Assembly (NCBI RefSeq): GCF_011065895.1
Contig: NZ_JAALCR010000024.1
Coordinates: 1 to 64,000, forward strand
DNA: 64,000 bases
Direction of reading: 5' to 3'
Origin: Paludisphaera rhizosphaerae
GTDB taxonomy: Bacteria; Planctomycetota; Planctomycetia; Isosphaerales; Isosphaeraceae
Part shown: positions 40,312 to 49,624 of the stretch, one piece after another
Numbering within the stretch: position 1 is the stretch's first letter
Layout of the letters: each line of letters opens with the position of its first letter
Translations under genes and position numbers: made by a program
The notes under the pieces: model-generated
Told to the model about the DNA's origin: nothing
Seen by the model: only the letters and a program-made list of their open reading frames with translations
Database searches by the model: none

Positions 40312-41385
40312 TCAGGCTCCTGGAACCGGCCGATTCTGGGGAAGCAAAGCCGCCAACCGGTCGTCCAGCGGCCGTGGGTCTCCCAGCAGATCGAGGCCGA
40401 TTCGGAGCGCGCGGAGGGGGGCGGCCCCGAGATCCGAGAGGCGGAGTTTCACCAAGTCCTTCTGAGTGGTCAAGATGAGATCCGCCGCGCTTCCATCGGC
40501 CCACCGACTCAGTTCCTCGACGTCCTCGGCGGCATACGAATGGTGATCCGGGAAAACCCTCAGTTTGACCACTCGACAGCCCAACGACTCCAACGTGCGT
40601 CGAAAGCCCTCGGGGTTGCCGATCCCGCAAAACGCCGCGACGGCCCGGCCTTCCAATCCTTCGAGGGGCGTCGCATGTCCTTCGCCGTCGATGAGGTCGC
40701 GGGGAGCGTGCCGCGCCTCAAGGATCGGAGCTTCACCCGTGTATCGCTTCGCCTCCTCGCGAATCCAGTTCCGACGTTCCGGCGGCACGAGGTCTGCGCG
40801 TGAGACGACGATCACGTCGGCTCTCTTCAAAGACGAGACCGGCTCGCGAAGCAGGCCGCGAGGGAAAATCCGGCCCAGTCCGAAGGGCTCAAGCGCGTCG
40901 AGCAGCACGATATCCAGATCGCGGGCCAACCGCCGATGCTGGAATCCGTCGTCGAGGATGAGGAGTTCCGCCTCCAACTCCTCGACGGCGATCCCAGCGA
41001 GGCGGACGCGATCGGGATCCTGAAGGTGTGGGACGTCGGGGAGGTTCTCCTCCAGGACGAGCGCCTCGTCGTTGACGGAGTCAGCCCGGCCGTATCCTCG
41101 GCTGATGAGACAGACGCGCACGTCGCGATCGCGATACCAGCGGGCCAGCCACTCGACCATTGGCGTCTTGCCGGTTCCACCCAGAGTCAGGTTGCCGACC
41201 GAGACGACCGGCGCGGCCGCCCGATGGACGTCCTTACCGACGTCGAACCGTGCGTTCCGATAGTTCGTCCCCAGCCGATAGCCGACCGACGCCAGCGACA
41301 ACCCCGCGCGGACCGTCGCCGCCAGAGGCCCTCGGATCTCGCCGCGAATCAATCTCAGATAGCTCTCAGGTCGGATAAAGGCCAC
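40312..41385 (-). CDS. lpxK: Tetraacyldisaccharide 4'-kinase
   Basis: LpxK phosphorylates the 4' position of the lipid A precursor at the inner membrane. Its P-loop, SVGNLTLGGTGKTP, appears near residue 65-75, followed by ISRGYGR and LILDDGFQHRRLARDLDIVL, the family signature with catalytic Asp/His. The C-terminal domain is complete (FCGIGNPEGFRRTL; LTTQKDLVKL). GTG 41385 follows AGGA by seven bases and is preferred to the TTG at 41406. It heads the minus-strand LPS operon, divergent from the Mpo1-like gene across about 120 bases. Its presence is strong evidence that the organism makes lipid A. Confidence 0.9.
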   Translation of the reverse strand: MAFIRPESYLRLIRGEIRGPLAATVRAGLSLASVGYRLGTNYRNARFDVGKDVHRAAAPVVSVGNLTLGGTGKTPMVEWLARWYRDRDVRVCLISRGYGRADSVNDEALVLEENLPDVPHLQDPDRVRLAGIAVEELEAELLILDDGFQHRRLARDLDIVLLDALEPFGLGRIFPRGLLREPVSSLKRADVIVVSRADLVPPERRNWIREEAKRYTGEAPILEARHAPRDLIDGEGHATPLEGLEGRAVAAFCGIGNPEGFRRTLESLGCRVVKLRVFPDHHSYAAEDVEELSRWADGSAADLILTTQKDLVKLRLSDLGAAPLRALRIGLDLLGDPRPLDDRLAALLPQNRPVPGA

Positions 41386-41505
41386 TCGATCGTCCTGTCG
41401 GTTCAACTCCGGCGTCGACGACTCCCACGCCGCCGCCCCGGCCGCTACGATTGATCGAGGAAGCTAACCGCCGGCAGCGGAGATCGTCAACCCGCACAGC
41501 CCGCC

Positions 41506-41937
41506 ATGCCCATTTGGAAGAACGACCGACGAATGATCGCGACCCCTGCCCCCCCCCACCCCCTGGTCGTCCACTGGCTGAAGCGGCACCGAAGCGCCGT
41601 CAGCTTCATCCTCCACATGATCGGCATCCCGCCCACAATCCTGGGCGTCCTCCTGTTCGCCGTCTACGTGTTCCAGATCTCGTTCCCGATCTTCGTCCTG
41701 GCGCTGGGGCTGTTTCTTGGAGGGTACGGGCTCCAACTTGCGGGGCACGCCCTGGAAGGGACGGACGCCGGCGAGGTCATCTACTTCAAGCGACTCTTCG
41801 GCATCCCTTACGTCGAGTTCCCCCCCGGCTTCGGTCCTTTCCACGAACTGCCGGAGTCGACCTCAGCGCCAGCCGGCGACGCCCGGGTTCAATCCGCATC
41901 CTCCACGGGAACCTCGGCTGGGCCAAAGTCCCTTTGA
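41506..41937 (+). CDS. Mpo1/DUF962-like membrane protein (143 aa)
   Basis: The conserved HPLVVHWLKRHRSAVSFILH with HMIGIPP, followed by two or more membrane helices (ILGVLLFAVYVFQI; IFVLALGLFLGGYGLQLAGH), resembles the Mpo1/YGL010W group. In yeast that family oxidises 2-hydroxy fatty acids. The His residues flanking the helices (HP, HxxG, GHALEG) would be the metal ligands. The tail after residue 115 is disordered. The family call rests on these motifs alone and is moderate. It is transcribed away from lpxK. Confidence 0.55.
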   Translation: MPIWKNDRRMIATPAPPHPLVVHWLKRHRSAVSFILHMIGIPPTILGVLLFAVYVFQISFPIFVLALGLFLGGYGLQLAGHALEGTDAGEVIYFKRLFGIPYVEFPPGFGPFHELPESTSAPAGDARVQSASSTGTSAGPKSL

Positions 41938-42362
41938 GGTTGCGACTCACGACGGCGCGAGGAGATTTCTCGGCGCATTGACTGCGCCCGGAGCATTTTC
42001 CCCTAGAGGAGAATCGAACTGATCGGTAAATTCTCCGCCATCGCTTCAAGTCTCGGGACGCGAACGACCGATACCATTCGACAGCCCGATTCTCCACCCA
42101 TTCGGGAGGGTTTTGGGATCCACTCGTTTGGTGTTCGCTCACAGGCGAGTTGCTTTCGGCACGAGCGGTCGGCCAACCGCATGTCTTCGTCAGGGCCGGC
42201 CTCGTGGGAGTTGGAGAAGGGTCGCGACCGAGTCGGCCCGAATGCGACGGCGACAGTCGAGTCGTGGTGATGGACTCCGTGAGCCAAGCCAGGGATGGCG
42301 CGGCGTGATCCCACGCCTCGGGTTACGCGTCACATGGCGATCTTAGTCAAGGACGGCTGGCC
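41938..42362. other. Intergenic region upstream of the TolC-like gene, no gene seen
   Basis: The 425 bases hold no frame with a ribosome binding site. A TTGACT at about 41981 is a possible -35 box but has no good -10 partner. AAGGA at about 42349 is a fair ribosome binding site for the TolC-like gene. Confidence 0.35.
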
Positions 42363-44798
42363 ATGCGATTGACCTTGAAACGGAACCGATGGACTCGAGC
42401 GGCCGTGCTGGCGGCCTGGCTGAGCTCCACCGGTTGCCAGAGACTTCCTTACATCGACCAGAGCAAGACCGTCCCCCACGACAACATGGGGAAGATGGCC
42501 CTGGAGGATTCGGAGGTCAAGCAGGCCGATTTCCTTTCGAGCAGCACTCCGCTGCCGATTCCGAAGATCGCCAAGCCGCGCACGACCAACGATCCGGAGG
42601 CCGATGAAATTTGGCCGATGACGCTCCAGGAAGCGATCCGGATCGGCCTGGACAACTCCGAGGTGGTCCGCGTGATCGCCTTCGGCGCCCAGGGCATCCC
42701 GGTCGGCGGCTTCGAGCCCTCGCCGTTGAACAACGGCGCCGCGGGCGGCATCGCGAGCTCCCTTGGTGCAGGAACGCTGCAGTCGGTCTACGACCCGGCG
42801 ATCCAGGAGACGCAGATCGCCCAGGCGCTCAGCGTCTTCGACACCGCCCTGATCACGAACCTGACCTACGGCAAGAGCACCCAGCCGTTCAACAACGCGG
42901 TCCAGGGCGGTACGCTGACCCTGGGCGGGATCAAGACGCCGGTCATTTCGATTCAGGACACGGCCAATTTCCAGGTCGGCCTGCAGAAGCGAAATGCCCT
43001 CGGCGGCACGATGAGCGTCACGCACAACGTCAACTGGCTGTATCAGAACAGCACGTTCCTCGTGTACCCATCGGCGTACACGACGAACCTCCAGTTGTCC
43101 TTGAGCCAGCCGTTGATGGGTAGCGCTCCGCTGCCCGGCCAGTCCGCTGGTCCGGCCGTCGGTCTGGAAGCCAACCGCGCTCCGATCGTCGTGGCCCGGC
43201 TCAACGCCGACGCCGCCGTCTGGCGGTTCAAGGCTGAGATCATGTCTCAGGTCCGGTCGATCGAACAGCAATACTGGGCCCTGGCTCAGCAGCACGTTCA
43301 GCTCTGGTCGGCTGAGAAGGCCGTCGAACTGGCCCGCCAGATCGTCGATCGTGAGCAGGCCGAGCTGGTCGTCGGCAAGGGAACCGTCGCCGACGTGGCC
43401 GAGGCCCAGCAGCGGATGGAGCAGTTCAACCTCGACCTGGTGACCAAGACGGCCGACGTCATCACCACCGAGCGTCAGCTCCGGAACATCCTCGGCCTGC
43501 CGCCGGCCGACAACCGCCGGATCATCCCCGTCACCCCGCCGACCGACGCCCGGCTCGAACCGGACTGGGAGTCGAGCCTGGCCCAGATGGTGACCTTCCA
43601 GCCCGACATCGTTCAGCAGCAGTTGTTGGTGCGGATCGCCGAGCTTCAGCTCCTGGTCTCCCGCAACCAACTGCTGCCGCAGCTCAGCCTGAACATCCTC
43701 TACCAGTTCAACGGGTTCGGCCAGAGCCTCGACTCGGCTGAGTCCGTCATGACGGGAGGAACGCTGAAGGCCCTGGAGCCGGTCGTCGCCGCCCAGATGC
43801 GGAATGCCGGCGTGGCGGGAAATCCGGGCTTCTACAACAACTTCCGGACCTGGCAGGTCGGCTGGCAGTTCCAGATGCCGCTCGGCATGCGGTCTCCGCT
43901 GGCCACGGTTCGCAACTCGCAGTACGTCCTCCTGCGACAGCGGGCCTACCTCCAGCAGGTCATCCACCAGACGGTCCACTCGCTCAGCCGGTTCTTCCTG
44001 GAAGTCGACGCGAACTACAAGCAGTTCAAGACCGCCTCGCGACTGCGGGCCGCCGCCGCCGAGCGTCTGGCCGCTCAGCGAGCCTACTATCAGGAAGGCA
44101 AGATCACGATCGACCGCTTCCTGGACGCCGTCAGCCAGTACGCCCAGGCCGTGGCCCTGGAGGCTCAGTACAAGACGACGTACAACATCTCGATCGTCGC
44201 CCTCGAAGAAGCCAAGGGGACGCTTCTGGCCTACAACAACATCGCGGTCGCCGAAGGACCGAACCCGAGGAAGGCGTACGCTCAGGCCCGCGATATCCAG
44301 GAAGGCCACAAGCAGATCCCGATCCCGCACGACGGTCCGAAGTACAAGGAACGCGTCACCGGCCCGATGATGCCTGACCCGGTCACGCCTCAGCCGCCGC
44401 CGAACGTCGAGCAGGACAGCAATCTGCCTGCGATGCCGGCCCCCATCGGCCCACTCGGACCGCCGCCGACCCCGCTTCCGCCCGCCCGGCCGGCCGGCGA
44501 GGCCCCGATCCTCTCGGGCGAGCCGACTCCAGCCCCGGGGACCATCGCCGAAGCCCCCCGAGCGGACTCTGAGACCGTCCCGGCCGGAGCGACCGAGCCC
44601 GCCCCCGCGAGCCCGGCGCCGGAACCGACTCCGATGCCAGAGGCGGCGCCCGGAGCGCTTCCCGACCTGCCGACGTCGCCTCCGACCGAGCCGCTCCCCG
44701 AGCTGCCGCCGTCGACTCCGACCGCTCCGGCCCCGAGTTCTTCGGCTGAGCCGCTCCCCGAGCTGCCTCCGTCCGTCGACCTGCCGCCGCTCCCCTGA
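42363..44798 (+). CDS. TolC-family outer-membrane efflux lipoprotein with long Pro-rich tail (811 aa)
   Basis: The N-terminus WLSSTGC looks like a lipobox, so the mature protein starts at Cys25 and is lipid-anchored. Residues about 85-625 have the TolC/OEP pattern of two beta-helical halves with long helices (VRSIEQQYWALAQQHVQLWS; ERQLRNILGLPPADNRR; LQQVIHQTVHSLSRFFLEVD; LAAQRAYYQEGKITIDRFLD). LRNILGLPP is typical of the family. Residues 650-811 are a Pro/Ala/Glu-rich tail with repeats of EPLPELPPS, far longer than usual. No inner-membrane pump or adaptor gene is adjacent, so the partner is elsewhere. A strong terminator follows. Confidence 0.8.
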   Translation: MRLTLKRNRWTRAAVLAAWLSSTGCQRLPYIDQSKTVPHDNMGKMALEDSEVKQADFLSSSTPLPIPKIAKPRTTNDPEADEIWPMTLQEAIRIGLDNSEVVRVIAFGAQGIPVGGFEPSPLNNGAAGGIASSLGAGTLQSVYDPAIQETQIAQALSVFDTALITNLTYGKSTQPFNNAVQGGTLTLGGIKTPVISIQDTANFQVGLQKRNALGGTMSVTHNVNWLYQNSTFLVYPSAYTTNLQLSLSQPLMGSAPLPGQSAGPAVGLEANRAPIVVARLNADAAVWRFKAEIMSQVRSIEQQYWALAQQHVQLWSAEKAVELARQIVDREQAELVVGKGTVADVAEAQQRMEQFNLDLVTKTADVITTERQLRNILGLPPADNRRIIPVTPPTDARLEPDWESSLAQMVTFQPDIVQQQLLVRIAELQLLVSRNQLLPQLSLNILYQFNGFGQSLDSAESVMTGGTLKALEPVVAAQMRNAGVAGNPGFYNNFRTWQVGWQFQMPLGMRSPLATVRNSQYVLLRQRAYLQQVIHQTVHSLSRFFLEVDANYKQFKTASRLRAAAAERLAAQRAYYQEGKITIDRFLDAVSQYAQAVALEAQYKTTYNISIVALEEAKGTLLAYNNIAVAEGPNPRKAYAQARDIQEGHKQIPIPHDGPKYKERVTGPMMPDPVTPQPPPNVEQDSNLPAMPAPIGPLGPPPTPLPPARPAGEAPILSGEPTPAPGTIAEAPRADSETVPAGATEPAPASPAPEPTPMPEAAPGALPDLPTSPPTEPLPELPPSTPTAPAPSSSAEPLPELPPSVDLPPLP

Positions 44799-44829
44799 GC
44801 CGGCTGAACACGAAGCCGAAAGCACTTGC

Positions 44830-44866
44830 AAGGCCGACGCCCTCTCCCTGGGGCGTCGGCCTTTTT
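44830..44866 (+). terminator. Strong Rho-independent terminator after the TolC-like gene
   Basis: The perfect 13-bp stem AAGGCCGACGCCC (44830-44842) and GGGCGTCGGCCTT (44851-44863) with an 8-base loop runs into six T residues. Confidence 0.85.
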
Positions 44867-44984
44867 TCATGGACTACGATGATTCAGGAGAGAGCGCTTG
44901 TCGGCGTCGATCCGTCGCCGATAAACTTCATCGTGGGACCAGCACTCGAAGCTCTGCAACTCGACACGGAAGGGGCGAGCCATC

Positions 44985-46271
44985 ATGTCTCGGCGTCTTC
45001 GATCGGTCCTCCTCGTCGTCCTGGCGGCAGCGCCGGCGTCCTTGATCAAGGCTGAGCAACCATCGACGCCAAGATCGACCCCGTCCCCCGAACAGACCGT
45101 GGTCGACGCCCTTCGAGCCAATCCCCTCATCCTGCCGTATTCCGTCCGAGTGACGACCGGCAAGAGCGGCGAGATCATCCTCGCCGGCAAAGTCGGGACC
45201 AAGGCCGTTCATGACATGGTGATCCGCACGGTCATCGATCTGGGCCTCGTTCCCCACGACGACCTCGTGATCGACACCGGCGAAGCCCAGCGAGTGGCGA
45301 TGGAGCAGACCTACGCTCCGGGTCCCGGAACCCCCGCCCCAATCGGCCCGGCCCCCTATTTCGTCTACCCCGAACCGCTTTTCGGCCGGCTCGACGACCC
45401 GTTCTGGGGCATGGAACCCCCGATCCTCAGCATCCCCCCCGCCTTCGCGCGACGCGGGGACGTCCCCATCGCCGCCGCAACCCGGCCCTCGCCGACGCCC
45501 GACGAGCAGGTCCGCCGCGCATCGGCTCCAGTGAAGGGCCAGATCCAACTCTCGGTCGACGAGTTCGGCCAGGTTTCGCTCTCCGGCGTCGCGGCGACCG
45601 AGGAGGACAAGCGGCTGATCGAGGCGGAAGCCCGCCGCGCCCCCGGCGTCACCCGGGTCACGAGCAATATCCAGGTCGCAAGCCGGATGACGCCGCCCCC
45701 TCCGCCGCAGCCTTATGACGGTCGTCCCGTCGAGCTTGAACCGGCCGTGCCGGCGCCGCCCCCCGCGGCGGTCGCAGTTCCGGCTCCCGCGGCCGCACCG
45801 GCCGCCCAAGTACGTTCGGGAGGGCTCGCCGGCCGCATCGAAGACGCGCTCTCGCGCCGTCCTCAACTTAAAGGGCTGGGGGTCGACGTCACGGCCAACG
45901 GCGACGTCGCCACGATCAGCGGCAAGGTCCCCTCGATCTACGAAGCCATGCTCGCTTACCGAGCCGCCGAACAAACCCCCGGGGTTCGCGAAGTCGTCGA
46001 CCGGCTCGAGTTCCCACTTCCGGACGAGAACAACCCCAACGTTCTCAAGACCAAAGCCAGGCCCGACGACCTGGAGCCTTACCTGCTTCATCACCTCCGC
46101 CGCCAGGCCGGCGGCGCCGCGCACATCGACAAGGTCCACGTTCAGGGGGATCTGATCCAGGTCCGAGGAACGCTCCCCGCCGGCGACGATCCATCACGAA
46201 TCAACGCCCTGCTCCGTTCAATTCCGCTGCTCCGCGACTTTCACATCGAGTCGAGCTTCAACCCGGAGTGA
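44985..46271 (+). CDS. Periplasmic BON-domain protein (428 aa)
   Basis: A signal peptide (LRSVLLVVLAAAPASLIKAE) starts the chain. At least three BON-like units are visible: about residues 35-100 (VVDALRANPLILPYSVRVTT; EIILAGKVGTKAVHDMVI), 180-230 (QLSVDEFGQVSLSGVAATEE; APGVTRVTSNIQV) and 280-345 (IEDALSRRPQLKGLGVDVTA; VATISGKVPSIYEAMLAYR). A possible fourth lies at the end. They are separated by Pro-rich linkers. BON domains bind phospholipid or outer-membrane components. GGAAGGGGCG precedes the ATG. It lies just downstream of the TolC-like gene but beyond its terminator, so it has its own transcription. Confidence 0.7.
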   Translation: MSRRLRSVLLVVLAAAPASLIKAEQPSTPRSTPSPEQTVVDALRANPLILPYSVRVTTGKSGEIILAGKVGTKAVHDMVIRTVIDLGLVPHDDLVIDTGEAQRVAMEQTYAPGPGTPAPIGPAPYFVYPEPLFGRLDDPFWGMEPPILSIPPAFARRGDVPIAAATRPSPTPDEQVRRASAPVKGQIQLSVDEFGQVSLSGVAATEEDKRLIEAEARRAPGVTRVTSNIQVASRMTPPPPPQPYDGRPVELEPAVPAPPPAAVAVPAPAAAPAAQVRSGGLAGRIEDALSRRPQLKGLGVDVTANGDVATISGKVPSIYEAMLAYRAAEQTPGVREVVDRLEFPLPDENNPNVLKTKARPDDLEPYLLHHLRRQAGGAAHIDKVHVQGDLIQVRGTLPAGDDPSRINALLRSIPLLRDFHIESSFNPE

Positions 46272-46370
46272 CCGTTTCGCCCCGCCGCCGCGCGACTTTG
46301 GAAAGGATGGGAAAACTCACCGCCCCCTCGATTCGATCCCGGGGGGAACGGTCGCAAATCGCGGAGGGGT

Positions 46371-46406
46371 TTGATCTTGATCGAATCTTGAGAACGCGCT
46401 TAGGAT
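46371..46406 (+). promoter_or_regulatory. Candidate promoter for the hopanoid genes
   Basis: TTGATC occurs twice in tandem (46371-46382); from the second copy, TAGGAT at 46401-46406 lies 18 bases downstream. It precedes the shc start by about 96 bases. The remainder of 46272-46501 shows no gene. Confidence 0.35.
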
Positions 46407-46501
46407 GACCTCCCAATCCTAGCGGGAGCTCTGAACGCTCGTCTGCGCGCCGAAGGTCATCGTCGACCCGTGGCGGGGATGTCGTCCATCAAGTTCGTGA
46501 G

Positions 46502-48550
46502 ATGAATGAGGATCGACCACGTATGATCGCCAACAAGGACGGGGGCGTTCCCAACGGTGAGGCGGCCCATTCCATCCTCGGGTCGAAGCCGCACCGTGAC
46601 ACAACCCTCGCCGGCGGTTATGAGGTCGCTCTCGACCGAACCCGCGGTTGGCTTCACGCTCGCCAGCAGTCGGACGGCCACTGGGTGGGCGAACTTGAAG
46701 GCGACACGATCCTCGAATCCGAGACCACCCTCCTCATGGCCTTCTTCGGCCGCGAAAACGAGGAGGTTTGCAAGCGTTCGGCCCGGTATCTCCTGAAACA
46801 CCAGCTTGAGGACGGCGGCTGGCCCAACTACCCCGGCGGCCCCGCCGAGATCAGCACTTCGGTCAAGGGTTACTTCGCCCTGAAGCTGACCGGAACACCG
46901 ACCGACGACCCGGCGATGGTGAAGGCCCGCAAGGCCGTCCTCGCCATGGGGGGCGCGGCGGCCTGCAACAGCTTCACGCGGTTCTACCTCGCGCTGCTGG
47001 GACAGCTCTCGTACGACGAATGCCCGACCGTCCCACCCGAGTTGGCGCTGATTCCCAAGCACTGGAACTTCAGCCTTTACGCGATGTCCTCCTGGACGCG
47101 GACGATCGTCGTTCCGCTCTCGATCGTTTCCCACTTCAAGCCCGTCCGAAAGCTCCCCCCTGAGAAGAGCATCGACGAGCTGTTCATCGACGGCGTCAAG
47201 AAGTGGTCCCGACCTCGTCTGCCCCTATTCTCGTGGGGCAGGTTCTTTCTCGCCGTCGACCGTGGTCTGAAGTGGGCCGACCGCCTGCTGCCGACCGCCG
47301 TTCGTCGTCGCGGCGTCCAGGCCGCTCACCGGTGGATGGTCGAGCACTTCGAGGACTCGGACGGCCTGGGCGCGATCTATCCGCCGATGGTCTACACGAT
47401 CCTCGCTCTGCGTTGCCTGGGCTATGAGGACGACTCCGCCAGCGTCGTCTGGGCCTGGAGGCAGCTCGAAGATCTGAAGATCGACGAGGGCGATACGACT
47501 CGCTTCCAACCTTGCGTCTCTCCCGTGTGGGACACGGCGATCACGGCCATCGCTCTCTCCGACGCCGACGAACCCTCCGACGAGGCGGCCCTTGAGAAGG
47601 CGGGCGACTGGCTTCTCGACAAGGAACTCCGTCGCGGCGGCGACTGGCAGGTGCGTCGGCCGGGGGTCGAACCGAGCGGCTGGCACTTCGAGTACGCCAA
47701 CGGGTTCTATCCGGACATCGACGACACGGCCATGGTCCTGATGGCACTGCTCCGGTCGCCTGCATCCGCCGAACCGCGATACGTCGAGTCGATCAAGCGG
47801 GGGACCGACTGGCTGCTCGCGATGCAGAACCGCGACGGCGGCTGGGCGGCCTTCGATGTGGACATCGACAACGAGGTCCTCACCCAGGTCCCGTTCGCCG
47901 ACCACAACGCGATGCTCGACCCGAGCTGCGCCGATATCACGGCCCGAATCATCGAGGCGTTCGGCCATCTCGACTTCCCGCTCGACCACCCCGCGATCGC
48001 CCGGGGACTCGACTACCTCTGGCGGACCCAGGAGCCCGAGGGCTGCTGGTACGGCCGCTGGGGCGTGAACTACATCTACGGCACCTGGCAGGTGCTTCAG
48101 GGTCTCCATGCCGCGGGCCATCCGATGGACGCTCCGGCCCTGATCCGCGCGGCCGACTGGTTGGAATCCGTCCAGCAGTCCTGCGGCGGCTGGGGCGAGA
48201 CCTGCCGAACTTACGACGAGCCCGAGCTCAAGGGGACCGGCGTCCCCACGGCCTCGCAGACTGCGTGGGCGGTCCTCGGCCTGATCGCCGCCGGCCGCGC
48301 CAGGAGCCATGCCGTGGCTCGAGGCATCCAGTATCTCGTCGACACCCAGCTTGAAGATGGTTCGTGGGACGAGGTCGAATTCACCGGCACGGGCTTCCCC
48401 CGGGTCTTCTATCTTCGTTATCACCTATATCGGATCTCGTTCCCCCTGATGGCGCTCGCCCGCTACGGCCAGGCCGTGGCCGGCGAAAGGGGACTGGCCC
48501 CTGGCGCCCTGGCGAGCCGAATTCCGGCCGATCCTCGCCCGACGGTCTGA
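46502..48550 (+). CDS. shc: Squalene-hopene cyclase
   Basis: The enzyme cyclises squalene to hopene, the hopanoid backbone, at the membrane. The catalytic D-x-D-D motif is present as YPDIDDTAMVLMAL (Asp405-Ile-Asp407-Asp408). Several QW repeats are visible (for example ARQQSDGHWVGELEGD, KHQLEDGGWPNYPGG, AMQNRDGGWAAFDVD, SVQQSCGGWGETC, DTQLEDGSWDE). The 682-aa length is normal. The start is ATG 46502 or ATG 46523. It is followed by hpnH and hpnG in the same direction, 72 bases on, giving a compact hopanoid operon. No squalene synthase genes (hpnCDE) are in the window. Confidence 0.95.
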   Translation: MNEDRPRMIANKDGGVPNGEAAHSILGSKPHRDTTLAGGYEVALDRTRGWLHARQQSDGHWVGELEGDTILESETTLLMAFFGRENEEVCKRSARYLLKHQLEDGGWPNYPGGPAEISTSVKGYFALKLTGTPTDDPAMVKARKAVLAMGGAAACNSFTRFYLALLGQLSYDECPTVPPELALIPKHWNFSLYAMSSWTRTIVVPLSIVSHFKPVRKLPPEKSIDELFIDGVKKWSRPRLPLFSWGRFFLAVDRGLKWADRLLPTAVRRRGVQAAHRWMVEHFEDSDGLGAIYPPMVYTILALRCLGYEDDSASVVWAWRQLEDLKIDEGDTTRFQPCVSPVWDTAITAIALSDADEPSDEAALEKAGDWLLDKELRRGGDWQVRRPGVEPSGWHFEYANGFYPDIDDTAMVLMALLRSPASAEPRYVESIKRGTDWLLAMQNRDGGWAAFDVDIDNEVLTQVPFADHNAMLDPSCADITARIIEAFGHLDFPLDHPAIARGLDYLWRTQEPEGCWYGRWGVNYIYGTWQVLQGLHAAGHPMDAPALIRAADWLESVQQSCGGWGETCRTYDEPELKGTGVPTASQTAWAVLGLIAAGRARSHAVARGIQYLVDTQLEDGSWDEVEFTGTGFPRVFYLRYHLYRISFPLMALARYGQAVAGERGLAPGALASRIPADPRPTV

Positions 48551-48622
48551 ACTGATTTCATCCTCCGTTCGATTCCGCCTCGATCCGGTCTCGCGCAAGC
48601 AGAACAAGGGAGTGATCGCCGC

Positions 48623-49624
48623 ATGCGTTTCCCATTCCAGGCGACCAGCCGGATCGCCGGCTACATTGCCAAGAAGAAGCTCTCCAGGGCCAAGAAGTTC
48701 CCGATGGTCCTGATGCTGGAGCCGCTTCACGCCTGCAACCTGACCTGCACCGGCTGCGGACGGATTCGCGAATACTCCCAGACGATCAAGCAAAAGCTGT
48801 CGATCGACGAATGCCTCGCCGCCGTCGACGACTGCGGCGCGCCGGTGGTCTCGATCTGCGGCGGCGAGCCGATGATCTACCCGGGGATCGGCGAACTCAC
48901 CGCCAAGATCCTGGAGCGCAAGAAGGTCGTCTACCTTTGCACCAACGGCATGTTCATCCGCAAGAAGATCGCGGACTTCAAGCCGAACAACCGCTTCTTC
49001 TTCAACGTCCATTTCGACGGCATGCGGGAGAACCACGACCTTGCCGTTGAGCGCAAGGGGGTCTTCGACATCGCCATCGACGGCGTCAAGGCCGCCAAGG
49101 AAGCCGGCTTCCTCGTCTGCACGAACACGACGGTCTTCAAGGAGACCGACATGAACGAGCTCGACGAGTTGTTCGGCCACCTCACCGGCCTGGGCGTGGA
49201 CGGCTTCCTCATCTCCCCTGGCTACGGCTACGACGCCGTCGCCGACAAGGAGATGTTCCTCACCCGCGCCGATATCCGGGCCAAGTTCCGCGCGGCCGAG
49301 GCCATGTTCCGCAAGTACCGCTTCTACACCTCGCCGATCTACCTGGAGTTCCTCCAGGGCAAGCGCGAGCTGAGCTGCACGGCCTGGGCCAATCCGACCC
49401 GAAACATCAAGGGATGGAAGGGCCCCTGCTACCTCATCACCGACACCCACCACCCGACCTTCGGCGACCTGATCGACAAGACCAACTGGGAGAACTACGG
49501 CCCAGGCCGCGACCCGCGCTGCGAGAACTGCATGATGCACTCGGGCTTCGAGACATCCGCAGCGCTCGGCGTCAACAGCCGGCTTGGCGACACGCTCAAG
49601 ATGGTCAAGTGGCAGTTCCTTTGA
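48623..49624 (+). CDS. hpnH: Adenosyl-hopene transferase, radical SAM
   Basis: HpnH is a B12-independent radical SAM enzyme that joins 5'-deoxyadenosine to hopene, the first step to extended hopanoids. The cluster motif C-x3-C-x2-C is CNLTCTGC at residues 38-45. GGEPMIYPG is the SAM-binding GGE element. The C-terminal half carries additional Cys (GPCYLITDT; CENCMMHSGFE) found in this family. The 333-aa length is typical. Its stop overlaps the start of hpnG. Confidence 0.95.
   Translation: MRFPFQATSRIAGYIAKKKLSRAKKFPMVLMLEPLHACNLTCTGCGRIREYSQTIKQKLSIDECLAAVDDCGAPVVSICGGEPMIYPGIGELTAKILERKKVVYLCTNGMFIRKKIADFKPNNRFFFNVHFDGMRENHDLAVERKGVFDIAIDGVKAAKEAGFLVCTNTTVFKETDMNELDELFGHLTGLGVDGFLISPGYGYDAVADKEMFLTRADIRAKFRAAEAMFRKYRFYTSPIYLEFLQGKRELSCTAWANPTRNIKGWKGPCYLITDTHHPTFGDLIDKTNWENYGPGRDPRCENCMMHSGFETSAALGVNSRLGDTLKMVKWQFL

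Noticed and set aside
42330-44870. 846-codon minus-strand frame
   Set aside because: It is the antisense shadow of the TolC-family gene, with low-complexity composition and no motif or ribosome binding site.
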